This document shows, one piece after another, positions 1 to 8,113 of a stretch of DNA of 52,815 nucleotides. This DNA is from Propionibacterium sp. (lineage in GTDB: Bacteria; Actinomycetota; Actinomycetes; Propionibacteriales; Propionibacteriaceae). The stretch spans positions 1 through 52,815 of the forward strand of contig DUOB01000126.1 of NCBI GenBank assembly GCA_012839035.1. The letters are read 5' to 3'. The notes beneath the pieces are model-generated. The model was not told where the DNA came from. It saw only the letters and a list, made by a program, of their open reading frames with translations, and searched no databases. Numbering within the stretch: position 1 is the stretch's first letter; every line of letters starts with the position of its first letter. Both the position numbers and the translations under genes were made by a program.

Positions 1-2
1 CG

Positions 3-938
3 ACCCACGCCGCCCCTCCGGCGCACGCCAATCACAACGCCAAGGACAACCACGCCAAGAACAACGGTGGCGGCTACGGCACGACCGTGACGGACCTCGG
101 CAACACCCCGGCGACGTTCATGATCGCTCAGGAAACGCTCAAGAATCGCAACTTCCGCACGGCTGCCTGGACCGCGACCGATCTCCAGGTGACCCTCATG
201 AGCATCCCCGTGGGCGGCGACGTCGGCCTTGAGGTCCACCACGGCGTTGACCAATTCTTCCGTGTCGAGAGCGGCACGGCTCGGGTGATGATGGGCACCG
301 AGGAAGCCTTCACCTTCGTCAAGGACGCCGGAGCCGGCGACGTCATCCTGATTCCGGACGGCACCTGGCACAACATCGTCAACACCGGCATGGAACCCCT
401 GAAGCTCTATTCGCTCTATGGCCCTGCCGAGCACCCCGAGGGCACCGTTCACCGGACGCAGGCCGACGACCCGCATGCAGGCGATCCGAAGCCGAACCCG
501 ACGGTTGCCGACGTGACCCCGACCGACCCGTTCATGGTCGATCCCGGTGGTGGCCCGTTCGTCTTCAACATTGAGGACGCCACGATGGCCAACACCAATT
601 TCCGGACCGCCGCCTGGACCGGGGAACTGCTCCAGGTGACGCTCATGAACATCCCGGTCGGCGGTGACGTCGGGCTCGAGATGCACGACGATGTCGACCA
701 GTTCCTGCGCGTCGAGGGCGGCAAGGCCAAGGTCTATTTCGGTGATGCCGAGGGCAACCTCCGCTTCGCCGGCAATGTCCAGGAGGACCGGGCGATCCTC
801 GTCCCGGCCGGCACGTGGCACAACATCGTGAATGACATGCCGAATCAGGAGCTCAAGCTCTATTCGATCTATGGCCCGGCCGAGCATCCCCAGGGCACCG
901 TCCACGAAACGCAGATGGATGACCCGCACTGGCAGTGA
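3..938 (+). CDS. Double-cupin domain protein (5' end outside window)
   Basis: Two cupin beta-barrels are repeated in tandem. Counting from the GTG at 87, each copy shows the first cupin motif (GLEVHHGVDQF near residue 48; GLEMHDDVDQF near 195) and the second (PDGTWHNIVN, PAGTWHNIVN), and each ends with a KLYSxYGPAEHP-GTVH-T tail. The conserved His and Asp/Gln residues could hold a metal. The substrate is unknown; such proteins are usually annotated only as cupin-domain proteins. The frame stays open to the left edge, and its upstream codons encode a low-complexity stretch rich in His, Asn, Ala and Gly. The true start therefore probably lies outside the window, and 87 is only an internal GTG. 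There is no obvious ribosome-binding site before 87. Two copies that similar suggest internal duplication. Confidence 0.8.
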   Translation, partial: THAAPPAHANHNAKDNHAKNNGGGYGTTVTDLGNTPATFMIAQETLKNRNFRTAAWTATDLQVTLMSIPVGGDVGLEVHHGVDQFFRVESGTARVMMGTEEAFTFVKDAGAGDVILIPDGTWHNIVNTGMEPLKLYSLYGPAEHPEGTVHRTQADDPHAGDPKPNPTVADVTPTDPFMVDPGGGPFVFNIEDATMANTNFRTAAWTGELLQVTLMNIPVGGDVGLEMHDDVDQFLRVEGGKAKVYFGDAEGNLRFAGNVQEDRAILVPAGTWHNIVNDMPNQELKLYSIYGPAEHPQGTVHETQMDDPHWQ

Positions 939-1015
939 CCTCGACACCGCCGGACGTCGGACACCGCGTGACTCCGAGCTGAGTTGATCCGGACGACCTG
1001 GCCTAGGGTGAGTGC

Positions 1016-1765
1016 ATGCCGCACCATCCAGGCCAGGTCGTCGCCGTTTTCGGGGGCCGCAGCGAGATCGGCGCCGCCATCGCCACCCGGCTCGCTCCCG
1101 GCAACACCATCGTTCTCCTGGCGCGCCCCGGTCCGCTCGTCGACGAGGAAGCCGCCTGTCTGGCAGCCGGTGCGGCGCGCGTCGTCACTCTCGAGTTCGA
1201 CGCCGACGACACCGACGACCACGCTGCCCTGCTCGATCGGATCGAAGCCGAGGCCGGGCCGGTGGACGTGGCGATCCTCGCCTTCGGGATCCTGGGCGAT
1301 CAGGAAGTGGCCGAGCGCGACCATCGCGCGGCGGTCGCCATCCTGCATACGGACTTTCTCGCCCAGGCCAGCCTGCTGACCGCGTTGGCCGAGCGGATGC
1401 GTACGCGCGGGAGCGGCACGCTCGTCGCCTTCTCCTCCGTCGCCGGGGTGCGGGTGCGCAGGGCCAATTATGTCTATGGCTCGGCCAAGGCCGGCCTGGA
1501 CGGATTCGCGTCAGGGCTGGCGGATGCGTTGCACGGGACGGGCGTTCGCCTCATCATCGCCCGACCGGGCTTCGTCATCGGACGGATGACCACTGGCATG
1601 GACCCGGCCCCCTTCTCGTCCACCCCCGATCAGGTGGCGGATGCCGTTGTGCAGGAGATCCACAGGGGCCGCCGCGTGGAGCTGTGGATCCCTTGGCAAC
1701 TGCGCGTGATGTTCTCCGTCGCGCCGTTCATCCCGCGCGCGATCTGGCGGCGCATGCCGCGCTGA
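1016..1765 (+). CDS. dprE2: DprE2-like short-chain dehydrogenase (decaprenylphosphoryl-2-keto-ribose reductase family)
   Basis: A 249-residue Rossmann reductase with a nucleotide-binding loop GGRSEIG (13-19), a catalytic serine region FSSVAG (139-144) and a YxxxK pair at Tyr154/Lys158. The segment around it (VRVRRANYVYGSAKAGLDGF) and the C-terminal IPRAIWRRMP resemble mycobacterial DprE2, which reduces decaprenylphosphoryl-2-keto-ribose to the arabinose donor used for arabinan synthesis. DprE1, the oxidase partner normally adjacent, is not in the window, so the exact substrate is inferred. Outside arabinogalactan-making genera, relatives of this family may act on other polyprenyl sugars. ATG 1016 gives the standard family length. 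Confidence 0.75.
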   Translation: MPHHPGQVVAVFGGRSEIGAAIATRLAPGNTIVLLARPGPLVDEEAACLAAGAARVVTLEFDADDTDDHAALLDRIEAEAGPVDVAILAFGILGDQEVAERDHRAAVAILHTDFLAQASLLTALAERMRTRGSGTLVAFSSVAGVRVRRANYVYGSAKAGLDGFASGLADALHGTGVRLIIARPGFVIGRMTTGMDPAPFSSTPDQVADAVVQEIHRGRRVELWIPWQLRVMFSVAPFIPRAIWRRMPR

Positions 1766-1854
1766 AGCAGGCGCAGCTCAGCCAAGGCGAGGCACGACCG
1801 CGCCTGAGAATCTCTCGACTGTCCCAGCCGGGTCACCCGCAGTCGATCACCCAC

Positions 1855-1889
1855 CGGAATATTGGTTCCGTCTTGAGGAATGAGGTTCC
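1855..1889. promoter_or_regulatory. Candidate IclR operator palindromes
   Basis: Two short palindromes lie directly before the IclR gene: CGGAA-N6-TTCCG at 1855-1870 and GGAA-N5-TTCC at 1877-1889. IclR-family regulators often bind GGAA/TTCC-type palindromes and repress their own gene, so these are plausible autoregulatory sites. This is inferred from symmetry and position only. Confidence 0.35.
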
Positions 1890-1903
1890 ATCATCGAGGA
1901 ATC

Positions 1904-2636
1904 ATGATCGACAGGCCCCCCACGTCGCCGGAAATGCCGCGCTCGGTTCTTGGCCGCACGTTGGAGGTGCTGGACTGCTTCGGGCGTGACCACACCGAGC
2001 AATCCGTGTCGGGCATCTGCAGCGCGACCGGCCTCCCGCCGGCCACGGTGCACCGCATCCTGGCCAGCCGTCGAATGGGACGCGGTGGCTCGCACCGGTC
2101 ACGGCCGTTATCAGCTCGGCGAGCGGATCTGGCGGCTGGGCCACTGGGTGCCCGACCGGCGCCAGCTGCGCGATGTCTCCCGGCCGTTCCTGGTCGACCT
2201 CTATGAGGCGATCAAGGCGCCGGTCATCCTGGCCGGACTCGAGGGCGACCAGGTCTTTGCGATCGACCGCATCTGCGGGCGAGCCGCCCAGCACGTCTGG
2301 CCCTACCATGTCGGTTTTCCCGCCCTGTCGCACGCGGCCGGCATCACCTTCCTGACCTGGGGCGACCAGACCCTGCCGTTCAAGGCCGCCATCAAACCGA
2401 CCCCGGCGTTGCGCCGCGACCTGGCGCATATCAAGCAACGCGGCTATGCCACCTCCTCCGCGGAAGGTCTCGCCTGGGTCTCCGCCCCGCTCGTCGACGA
2501 GGAGCGCAGGATCCGCGCAGCCGTCTGCATCGCCCTGCCGGTCGGGCAGGGGTCGGCGGCCGCGGTGTCCCGCGTACTGGTGCCGATGAGCCGCGCGATG
2601 AGCGACGAGTTGGCTCGGCTGAGAACGGCGGGCTGA
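1904..2636 (+). pseudogene. IclR-family transcriptional regulator, frameshifted
   Basis: The N-terminal part (ATG 1904, preceded by GAGGA) encodes a winged helix-turn-helix of the IclR type (VLGRTLEVLDCF, then GLPPATVHRILAS). The ligand-binding domain (VEWDAVARTGHGRYQLGERIWRLG onward to 2636) continues in a different frame. The break is near 2066-2070: after the Ala-Ser codons there is one base too many, or two too few, before Val-Glu-Trp. Restoring frame would give a protein of about 243 residues, a normal IclR length. It sits at the edge of the aromatic cluster, so it probably controlled it. As read, it yields only a short DNA-binding fragment. Either a real null allele or a sequencing error is possible. 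Confidence 0.8.
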
Positions 2637-2673
2637 CGGCGGCTTCCCGCACCCGATCGTCCCGTGAACCCAC

Positions 2674-4430
2674 TCACGCGTGGGTCAGCCCCAGCCGGGT
2701 GAGCGCATCGACCAGGAGACCATGGGCCTCGTCCGGCCCCCACACGGCCGCCGAATGCCGCCAGGCGATGTGCCCATCAGGACGGACCAGAAGGGCACCG
2801 GCCTCCTCGATGTCGCGCACGTCGTGCCAGGTGCCGTAGACGTCGCGCAGCTCCGCCGTTCCGATTCGGACAGTCCGCAGATACGGCAGGTCGAGACGTT
2901 CTACAGCGCCCTCCCACGCGACGCCGGCCACGCCGGTGACCAAGCTGAACAGACCGCGGCCGACCACCTCCAGGGTGGAGACGCGGTGTCCCCCGGGGCG
3001 CACCAGCCAGGCGTGCGGGATTTTGGCGCCCGGGTCGGTCGAGCGGTGCACGTGCAGGGACGGATCGGCATCGTCCCGCTCCGGCGGCCATCGGGCAGCA
3101 CCGCTGCAGACTCGTAGTGTTGGTTCAGTTCGACGCCTTGGGCATTGAACTCGTAGTTCTTGATGCGGACCCCTTCGACGAGCGCCGCCCGGGCCGAAAC
3201 CCCCGCCTCGGTCGCGTCGTCGATCCGATCGATCGGAAGGGTGCCGTTCTCGTCCGGCCGCAGCAGCTCGTTGAGGGCGGCATAGTCGTCCCGCGACTGG
3301 TTGGCACGCTCGACGATCTGCCGGCCGACCGGCGCCCGCTCCGTCGAATAGGTGTCCAACAGGTCCTGTCCGGCCCAGCCATGCACGGCATAGGCGAGCT
3401 TCCAGGCGAGGTTGAAGGCGTCCTGCATCGATGTGTTCGACCCCAGACCGCTGGACGGCGGATGTCGGTGCACGGCATCACCCGCGCAGTGGACCAGGCC
3501 GGCCGAGTATCGGGTTGCGTACATCTTGTTGACCTTCCAGATCGAGACGTCCCGGACGCGCAGGGGGATGTCGGGGTCACCGATCATCGTGCGGATCACC
3601 TCTTCGACGCTCTCCTGGCTCAGATCGGGCGCAGGGCCCGAGAGATCGAAGCCCCAGCCGGCCAGCCAGTCGTTCCACGGCCGGACGACCCGCAGGGTCC
3701 GGAGCCCGATCTGGCCGAAGCCGGGATAGAGAATGCGATGCAGGATGCCGGGCCGGTGGGCGACCAGCGCTGTCAGATCGGCCTCGAACCTGGCATAGAC
3801 CGTGCCCTCCAAACCCATCTCACCGGTCATGGGCAGCCCGACGGCGTCCACGATGGCCGAGTTCGCGCCGTCCGCACCGACCAGATAGCGGCTGCGCACC
3901 TGGTACTCGTAGCCGGAGAGCCGATCGCGCAGCGTGGCCACGACTCCCGAGCCATCGTCGGTGTGGGCGACGAACTCGGTGTTGAACGAATAGCTGGCGC
4001 CCCGGGCCGCCGCCGCATCCACCAGCAACGACTCCATCAGCGGCTGTGGGATGTCGAGCAGCGGACAGGGACTGCCCTGCTCATAATCGGAGTGCCGCTC
4101 GATCCCAACGCCCCAGACCCCGAGGCGGGCGATCTCCGGGTCGACCAGGTTCTTGGCGAACACCATCTCGCCCATGTCCGACCAGGGTGTGCCGACGAGG
4201 TGGGCGACGTCCTCGACGCCGAGGTCGCGCAGCACCTCCATCGCACGCTGGTTCGTGATGTGGGCGCGAGGGGTGTTGGCGAGCCAGTTGTAGCGCGTCA
4301 CAACCCGCACGCGGACGCCGTACGTCGCGAGGGCGAGGGCGGTGGTCGATCCGGCGGGACCGCTGCCGACCACGAGCACATCAGTGTCGTAGCCGTTCGG
4401 TGCGCCGTGGGCGTCTGCCGTCTCCATCAT
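2674..4430 (-). pseudogene. FAD-dependent aromatic hydroxylase, TfdB/phenol hydroxylase-like, frameshifted
   Basis: The start is ATG 4430 (or 4427) after an AAAGGA site. It has the FAD-binding fold DVLVVGSGPAGSTTALAL, the segment NTPRAHITNQRAMEVLRDLGVED typical of 2,4-dichlorophenol/phenol hydroxylases, and GDAVHRHPPSSGLGSNT for the flavin ribityl site. After roughly residue 450 the frame is lost (near 3066-3100). The C-terminal thioredoxin-like domain (DPGAKIPHAWLVRPGGHRVSTLEVVGRG to LGLTHA) continues in another frame to 2674. The intact gene at 9737-11509 is a full-length paralogue and shows what the joined protein would look like. It would have used NAD(P)H and O2 to ortho-hydroxylate a phenolic substrate. 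Without the C-terminal domain it may still fold, but activity is doubtful. Confidence 0.85.
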
Positions 4431-4551
4431 CGTGTCCTTTCGCGGGGATGCTGCACCCAAATCCGGGCAGGCGACCGGACGACACTCCCCCGGTCCCTGG
4501 GCGCCGCCCGGACAGGCCGGAACACCGCCCGGCCGCTGATCTGCCTGCTCG

Positions 4552-5568
4552 TCAGAGTTGGGCGATGAGGTCTTCGGCCTTCGGTGCGTCCTCGTCGGTG
4601 AGCAGCCCGTACTTCTTCATCCGTTCGATGGAGGCGCCGATGTCCTCGACCGTCGCGTGTTCCTCGGCGTTGAGGGGGAAGATCGCCTCGTTCAGCAGCG
4701 CCTCATCAACGTTCATCATCGACGCCGCGGCCCGTACGCTCGCCTCCTTGTCGGCGTTGGCCTTCTTGTTGGCCGCCAGGATCCCCTCGGCGAACGCCTT
4801 CACGGTGTTGGGATTCTTGGCCGCGAACTCGTGGGTTCAGGCATAGGCGTACGCCACTCCACCCCCGGCGAACTCCACCGGAGCCAAGGGCTTGACCGTG
4901 GGATCGCTGAGCGTACGCGTCCCGGCGGGTTCGGCCGTGATCGTGCAGTCCGCCTGACCGGCCTTCAACGCCGCAATGGCATTCGGGGCCTCGCTGAACC
5001 TCGTCTTGGACGAGTCACCGCCCGCGTTGTCGATCGCAGTTCGCACATCGACCCAGATCTGGCTGTTGATCTGCGGGATCGCCACCAACGCATCGGTCAG
5101 GTCCTTCACCGAGGCGATGTTCGATTCGGAGCGGACCCACAGGTTGACGAAACCGAGCGGACCGTCGTGCGGCGGGATCTTGCCGATGCCACCGGGAGCG
5201 ACCATCTGCATCGGCACGCCCTTCGCCTTCGCCATGGCCAACACCGTCATATCCATCATGGCGAACTGCACCTTGCCGCCCAGCAACTGCGGCGTGCCCT
5301 CGGCAGGCGTGCCTGCCAGCACCAGGGTGCCGTTGAGTCCCTTCTCCTGGAGGATGCCCTCTTGGATGGCCAGCGCTGCACCGATTCCGTTGAAGGACGG
5401 GAAGACCGCCACGCTGACGTCGGGCTGTTCGATGGGACCCTGCCCACCCGGGCCCGAGGCGCCGGGGTCGGCTGCCGGTCCCGAACCGGCACACGCCGAT
5501 ACGCCAAGGCCGATCGCTGCGCCGAGCGTTCCGAGCAGGAAAGTACGACGAGAGGGCAGATGGATCAT
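4552..5568 (-). pseudogene. ABC-type solute-binding lipoprotein (NMT1/SsuA-like), interrupted by an in-frame TGA
   Basis: The N-terminus combines a twin-arginine motif (SRRTFLLG, 6-13) with a lipobox LGVSAC (Cys26), so it is an exported lipoprotein. The body (VAVFPSFNGIGAALAIQEGILQ, LLGGKVQFAMMD, ALKAGQADCTITAEPAG) matches the NMT1/SsuA/TauA class of periplasmic binding proteins for sulfonates, nitrate-like or aromatic compounds. A TGA codon at 4837-4839 stops translation after 243 residues. The same frame then continues with THEFAAKNPNTVKAFAEGILAANK to 4552, which is the normal C-terminal lobe. In relatives this position is commonly Trp, so TGG to TGA is the simplest explanation. No ABC permease or ATPase gene lies nearby. 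Confidence 0.85.
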
Positions 5569-5641
5569 GGGATGCTCCTAGGTTTGATGAATCATGTGAT
5601 CAAGGGTTGGTCGCGCCACGGTGGGCCCGGAGCGACGGGGA

Positions 5642-5654
5642 GGGCCGAAGGCCC
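5642..5654 (-). terminator. Short hairpin after the ABM gene
   Basis: GGGCC-TTC-GGCCC on the minus strand forms a 5-bp GC stem with a three-base loop, 46 nt beyond the stop of the ABM gene. There is no U-tract, so termination is only suggested by position. Confidence 0.3.
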
Positions 5655-5699
5655 ACACAGACGTTCGGTTCGGTGGATTGTTGAGCGGTCGGCGAGCGA

Positions 5700-6425
5700 T
5701 CAGGGGGCCCAGCGCACCGATGTCGCGTACTGGTCGACGTCGGCGGGCAGCCACCGCCCGTACTGGGCGACGAACGACTGCTGCCGATAGAATTCGATCG
5801 CGACCGGCCCCCGCTCGGGTGGCCGCCTTCTGCGCAGCGGGTCGCCCCTGTAGGCGGCCGAGTCGACGCGCAGCTGGGAATGGCGGTCATAGCGCACCTG
5901 ATCGGTCCAGAGTTCCACAAGGGCCAGGTGATCGGGCAGCTCGACGTTGACGAGCCAGTCATAGAAGGCACACCCTGCCTCGCGACGCGTGTCGGCGACC
6001 TCCACCGCGATCCGTTCGTAGGCCTCCGGGTTCGGCTCGATGGCGTACTGGATGACGATCCGCACCGCGCCGCGGGCCGGCCAGACGATCCGCCGGACGG
6101 ACTCGTCGGCGTCGGCATACAGCCACAGTCCGTCGACCATGCCGTACGCGTCCTGTCGATAGAACTCGTTGACCGCCGCCGGGGCCTCGACGAGCCGCTT
6201 CAGCTCGGGCAAACCACCGGAGTCGCCGGTCGCCCACCAGGCCGAGAAAGCGTTCTCCGAATCCCAGACGGTGGTAAGCACCAAATGCCGGTCGGTGCCC
6301 GCCGAGCGGTAGAGCTCGGCGCTCGAGCAGCCGGCCGCCTCCCGAGCGGCCCGCACTTCAGCCAGGAGTGGTTCGAGCGCGTCGGGGGATTCGACGATGT
6401 GCAACGTGCGGATCGGACTAGCCAC
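5700..6425 (-). CDS. Tandem ABM (antibiotic biosynthesis monooxygenase-like) domain protein
   Basis: A 241-residue protein starting at GTG 6425 with GAGGAGG upstream; it overlaps the end of the VOC gene by 8 nt, so the two are co-translated. Two dimeric alpha/beta-barrel ABM units are visible: about residues 5-95 (IRTLHIVESPDALEPLLAEVRAA, then LVLTTVWDSENAFSAWW) and about 105-205 (AVRIVIQYAIEPNPEAYERIAVEV, LALVELWTDQVRYDRH). ABM proteins include cofactor-free oxygenases, isomerases and many of unknown role. In this cluster it could act on a ring-hydroxylated or ring-cleaved intermediate, which is inference. The tandem arrangement would allow a monomer to mimic the usual dimer. The exact reaction cannot be read from the sequence. 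Confidence 0.7.
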   Translation of the reverse strand: MASPIRTLHIVESPDALEPLLAEVRAAREAAGCSSAELYRSAGTDRHLVLTTVWDSENAFSAWWATGDSGGLPELKRLVEAPAAVNEFYRQDAYGMVDGLWLYADADESVRRIVWPARGAVRIVIQYAIEPNPEAYERIAVEVADTRREAGCAFYDWLVNVELPDHLALVELWTDQVRYDRHSQLRVDSAAYRGDPLRRRRPPERGPVAIEFYRQQSFVAQYGRWLPADVDQYATSVRWAP

Positions 6426-7503
6426 GGTCGGCCTCCTCACGGAAGTCGACAACGAACTCGGGTCCGGGCAGCGCCGGATCCGGCGCCGTCCGCCGAACCA
6501 CGCCCTCGATGACGAAACCGAGCTCGTCCTGAGTGTCGAAATAGCCGAACTCGCCAGCCCCACCCCGCAGGTCGGAACCCATGCAGAGCGTGGCACCCAG
6601 CTCCCGCATCCCGCGCACCTTCTCCGTCCAGTCGTCCTGGTCCTTCGTGATGAATGGGAAGAGGTGGTGGATGCCGGGGCCGCGGTGGTCGAGGAAATCG
6701 CGGTTGTAGTGGCTGTCGCCATAGGTGCACTGGATGATCTCGAAGCCGAAGTCGTCGCACAGCCCCACTGCGGTGAAATAGCCGTGCTCGACAGGCTCGC
6801 CCCAATATTGCGGCGCGTCGAGGCGTCCGTACTCCGCTCGCCAGGAGCTAATGGGGAAGACGTCGATACCGAACAGGTCATGGTAGTTGCGGGTGAGCTT
6901 CATCACGTCGTCAACCACCACACCGAAGTGGTGGATGCCCTGGGTGGGCAGCGGCGCCTCACCGTCACGCAGCCCCGCACCGTCGATGGTGCGGGTCTCG
7001 CCGCGCGCAGGGAGTGCCTCGGTGACGACCTCGATCAGGAAACCACCGAGCAGCTCACGGGTGTCCCAGAAGAGACGAGGGACGCCTCCGGCTGTCCACC
7101 GCGCCGCCAGCTCAACGCCGTGCTCGGCGAGGGCGCCCGGCACGTCGTCGCGCCCCGGGCTGTCGTCGGCCAGCCGGACGGTGAGCCAGGCGATGCCGGG
7201 GCCCTTGGTGAGCAGGTACTCGTTGAACGGGGTCTCCCCGCCCGTGGGCTGCACCAGTTCGAAGGTGATCGGCACGAGGGGCCGGTCGAGCGGGTTCAGG
7301 CCCTCACCGACGCTGGTGCTGCCCACTGCTGAGCGATAGGTGCCGGTGGTGCGGCGGCCACGGCTGACGAGGTCGCTCACTTCATCGGCGTCGGCGTCGT
7401 AGACCTGCCAGGAGTCGATGCCGAGGAACTTCGCGTACTGGCTCATGGCGGCGTCCAAGTCGCGGACGACGACCCCGACGCGTTCGAGAGTGCTGACTTT
7501 CAT
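6418..7503 (-). CDS. Two-domain VOC (glyoxalase/extradiol dioxygenase superfamily) protein
   Basis: 361 residues with two vicinal-oxygen-chelate halves: residues about 5-160 (VSTLERVGVVVRDLDAAMSQYAKFLGID) and about 188-340 (GIHHFGVVVDDVMKLTRNYHDLFGID). The second half keeps candidate metal ligands: His in GIHHFGV, His in GPGIHHLFPF and Glu in GFVIEGV. The superfamily includes extradiol catechol dioxygenases, epimerases and glyoxalases; this sequence is not a standard BphC/HsaC match that I can recognise. Between a Rieske dioxygenase and an ABM gene, ring cleavage or isomerisation of the oxidised product is plausible. ATG 7503 follows a GGAGAACC ribosome site. The gene runs in the same direction as the dioxygenase genes, 66 nt downstream of the beta subunit. 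Confidence 0.75.
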   Translation of the reverse strand: MKVSTLERVGVVVRDLDAAMSQYAKFLGIDSWQVYDADADEVSDLVSRGRRTTGTYRSAVGSTSVGEGLNPLDRPLVPITFELVQPTGGETPFNEYLLTKGPGIAWLTVRLADDSPGRDDVPGALAEHGVELAARWTAGGVPRLFWDTRELLGGFLIEVVTEALPARGETRTIDGAGLRDGEAPLPTQGIHHFGVVVDDVMKLTRNYHDLFGIDVFPISSWRAEYGRLDAPQYWGEPVEHGYFTAVGLCDDFGFEIIQCTYGDSHYNRDFLDHRGPGIHHLFPFITKDQDDWTEKVRGMRELGATLCMGSDLRGGAGEFGYFDTQDELGFVIEGVVRRTAPDPALPGPEFVVDFREEADRG

Positions 7504-7569
7504 GGTTCTCCTTGTGCCGGAGGTACCGGCTGGTTCGTTGGCTTCGTTGTGGTCTTCTGCGTGTTGGGG

Positions 7570-8112
7570 TCAGTAGAAGAGGCTGAGGTTCTTGACGAGG
7601 ATCGTTGCCATGTCGAACAGCACCTGGCGCTCCTGGATCAGGAAGCCGTAGGGGGCCTCGGGGGCCCGCACGATCCGATCGCGGCGCTCGCCGGCCACCA
7701 GGTCCTGGTCCCGCTCGCCCCGGGTGCGATAGACGAGGAAATTCGAGCGCACCGAGTACGCCCCGGGATCTTCGGTCCGGTCGACCCGGACGTTCGACAC
7801 CGCGTGCCGCGAGCGGGACGCAGGTTCCTCGGCCCACGCCTTCTGGCTCTTCAACCGGTGCACGCGCTGCTGAAGGAAGATGTGCGTCTCCTCGAAGTGG
7901 GCCGACGTCCCGCGCGGATATGTCTCGAACTTCCGCTCTCGATAAACCCGGTTCTCCCGGACCGGAGCCCAATAGAGGGTGTCGGGGTGATAGCAGGACA
8001 GCCAGGCATCCCACTCCATGTCGTCGAGCAGCTGGGCCTCGTCATAGAGGAACCGGGACACCTCGAAGGCTTCGGCCATCGACGCCCGCGACTGCATGTC
8101 CGCCACCGTCAT
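7570..8112 (-). CDS. Aromatic-ring-hydroxylating dioxygenase, beta (small) subunit
   Basis: 180 residues of the cystatin/NTF2-like fold shared by dioxygenase beta subunits. Typical features are EVSRFLYDEAQLLDDMEWDAWLSCYHPDTLYWAPVREN at residues 16-53, the HFEETHIFL region, SNVRV and a C-terminal ILVKNLSLFY. It has no cofactor; it packs with alpha subunits to form an alpha3beta3 enzyme. It starts one base after the stop of the alpha gene, so the two are translationally coupled. Overall length matches biphenyl/benzoate-type beta subunits. Confidence 0.88.
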   Translation of the reverse strand: MTVADMQSRASMAEAFEVSRFLYDEAQLLDDMEWDAWLSCYHPDTLYWAPVRENRVYRERKFETYPRGTSAHFEETHIFLQQRVHRLKSQKAWAEEPASRSRHAVSNVRVDRTEDPGAYSVRSNFLVYRTRGERDQDLVAGERRDRIVRAPEAPYGFLIQERQVLFDMATILVKNLSLFY

Positions 8113-8113
8113 C

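Noticed and set aside
4837..4839. Selenocysteine or programmed readthrough at TGA
   Set aside because: Trp is the expected residue and no adjacent SECIS-like structure is seen, so a nonsense change or sequencing error is simpler.
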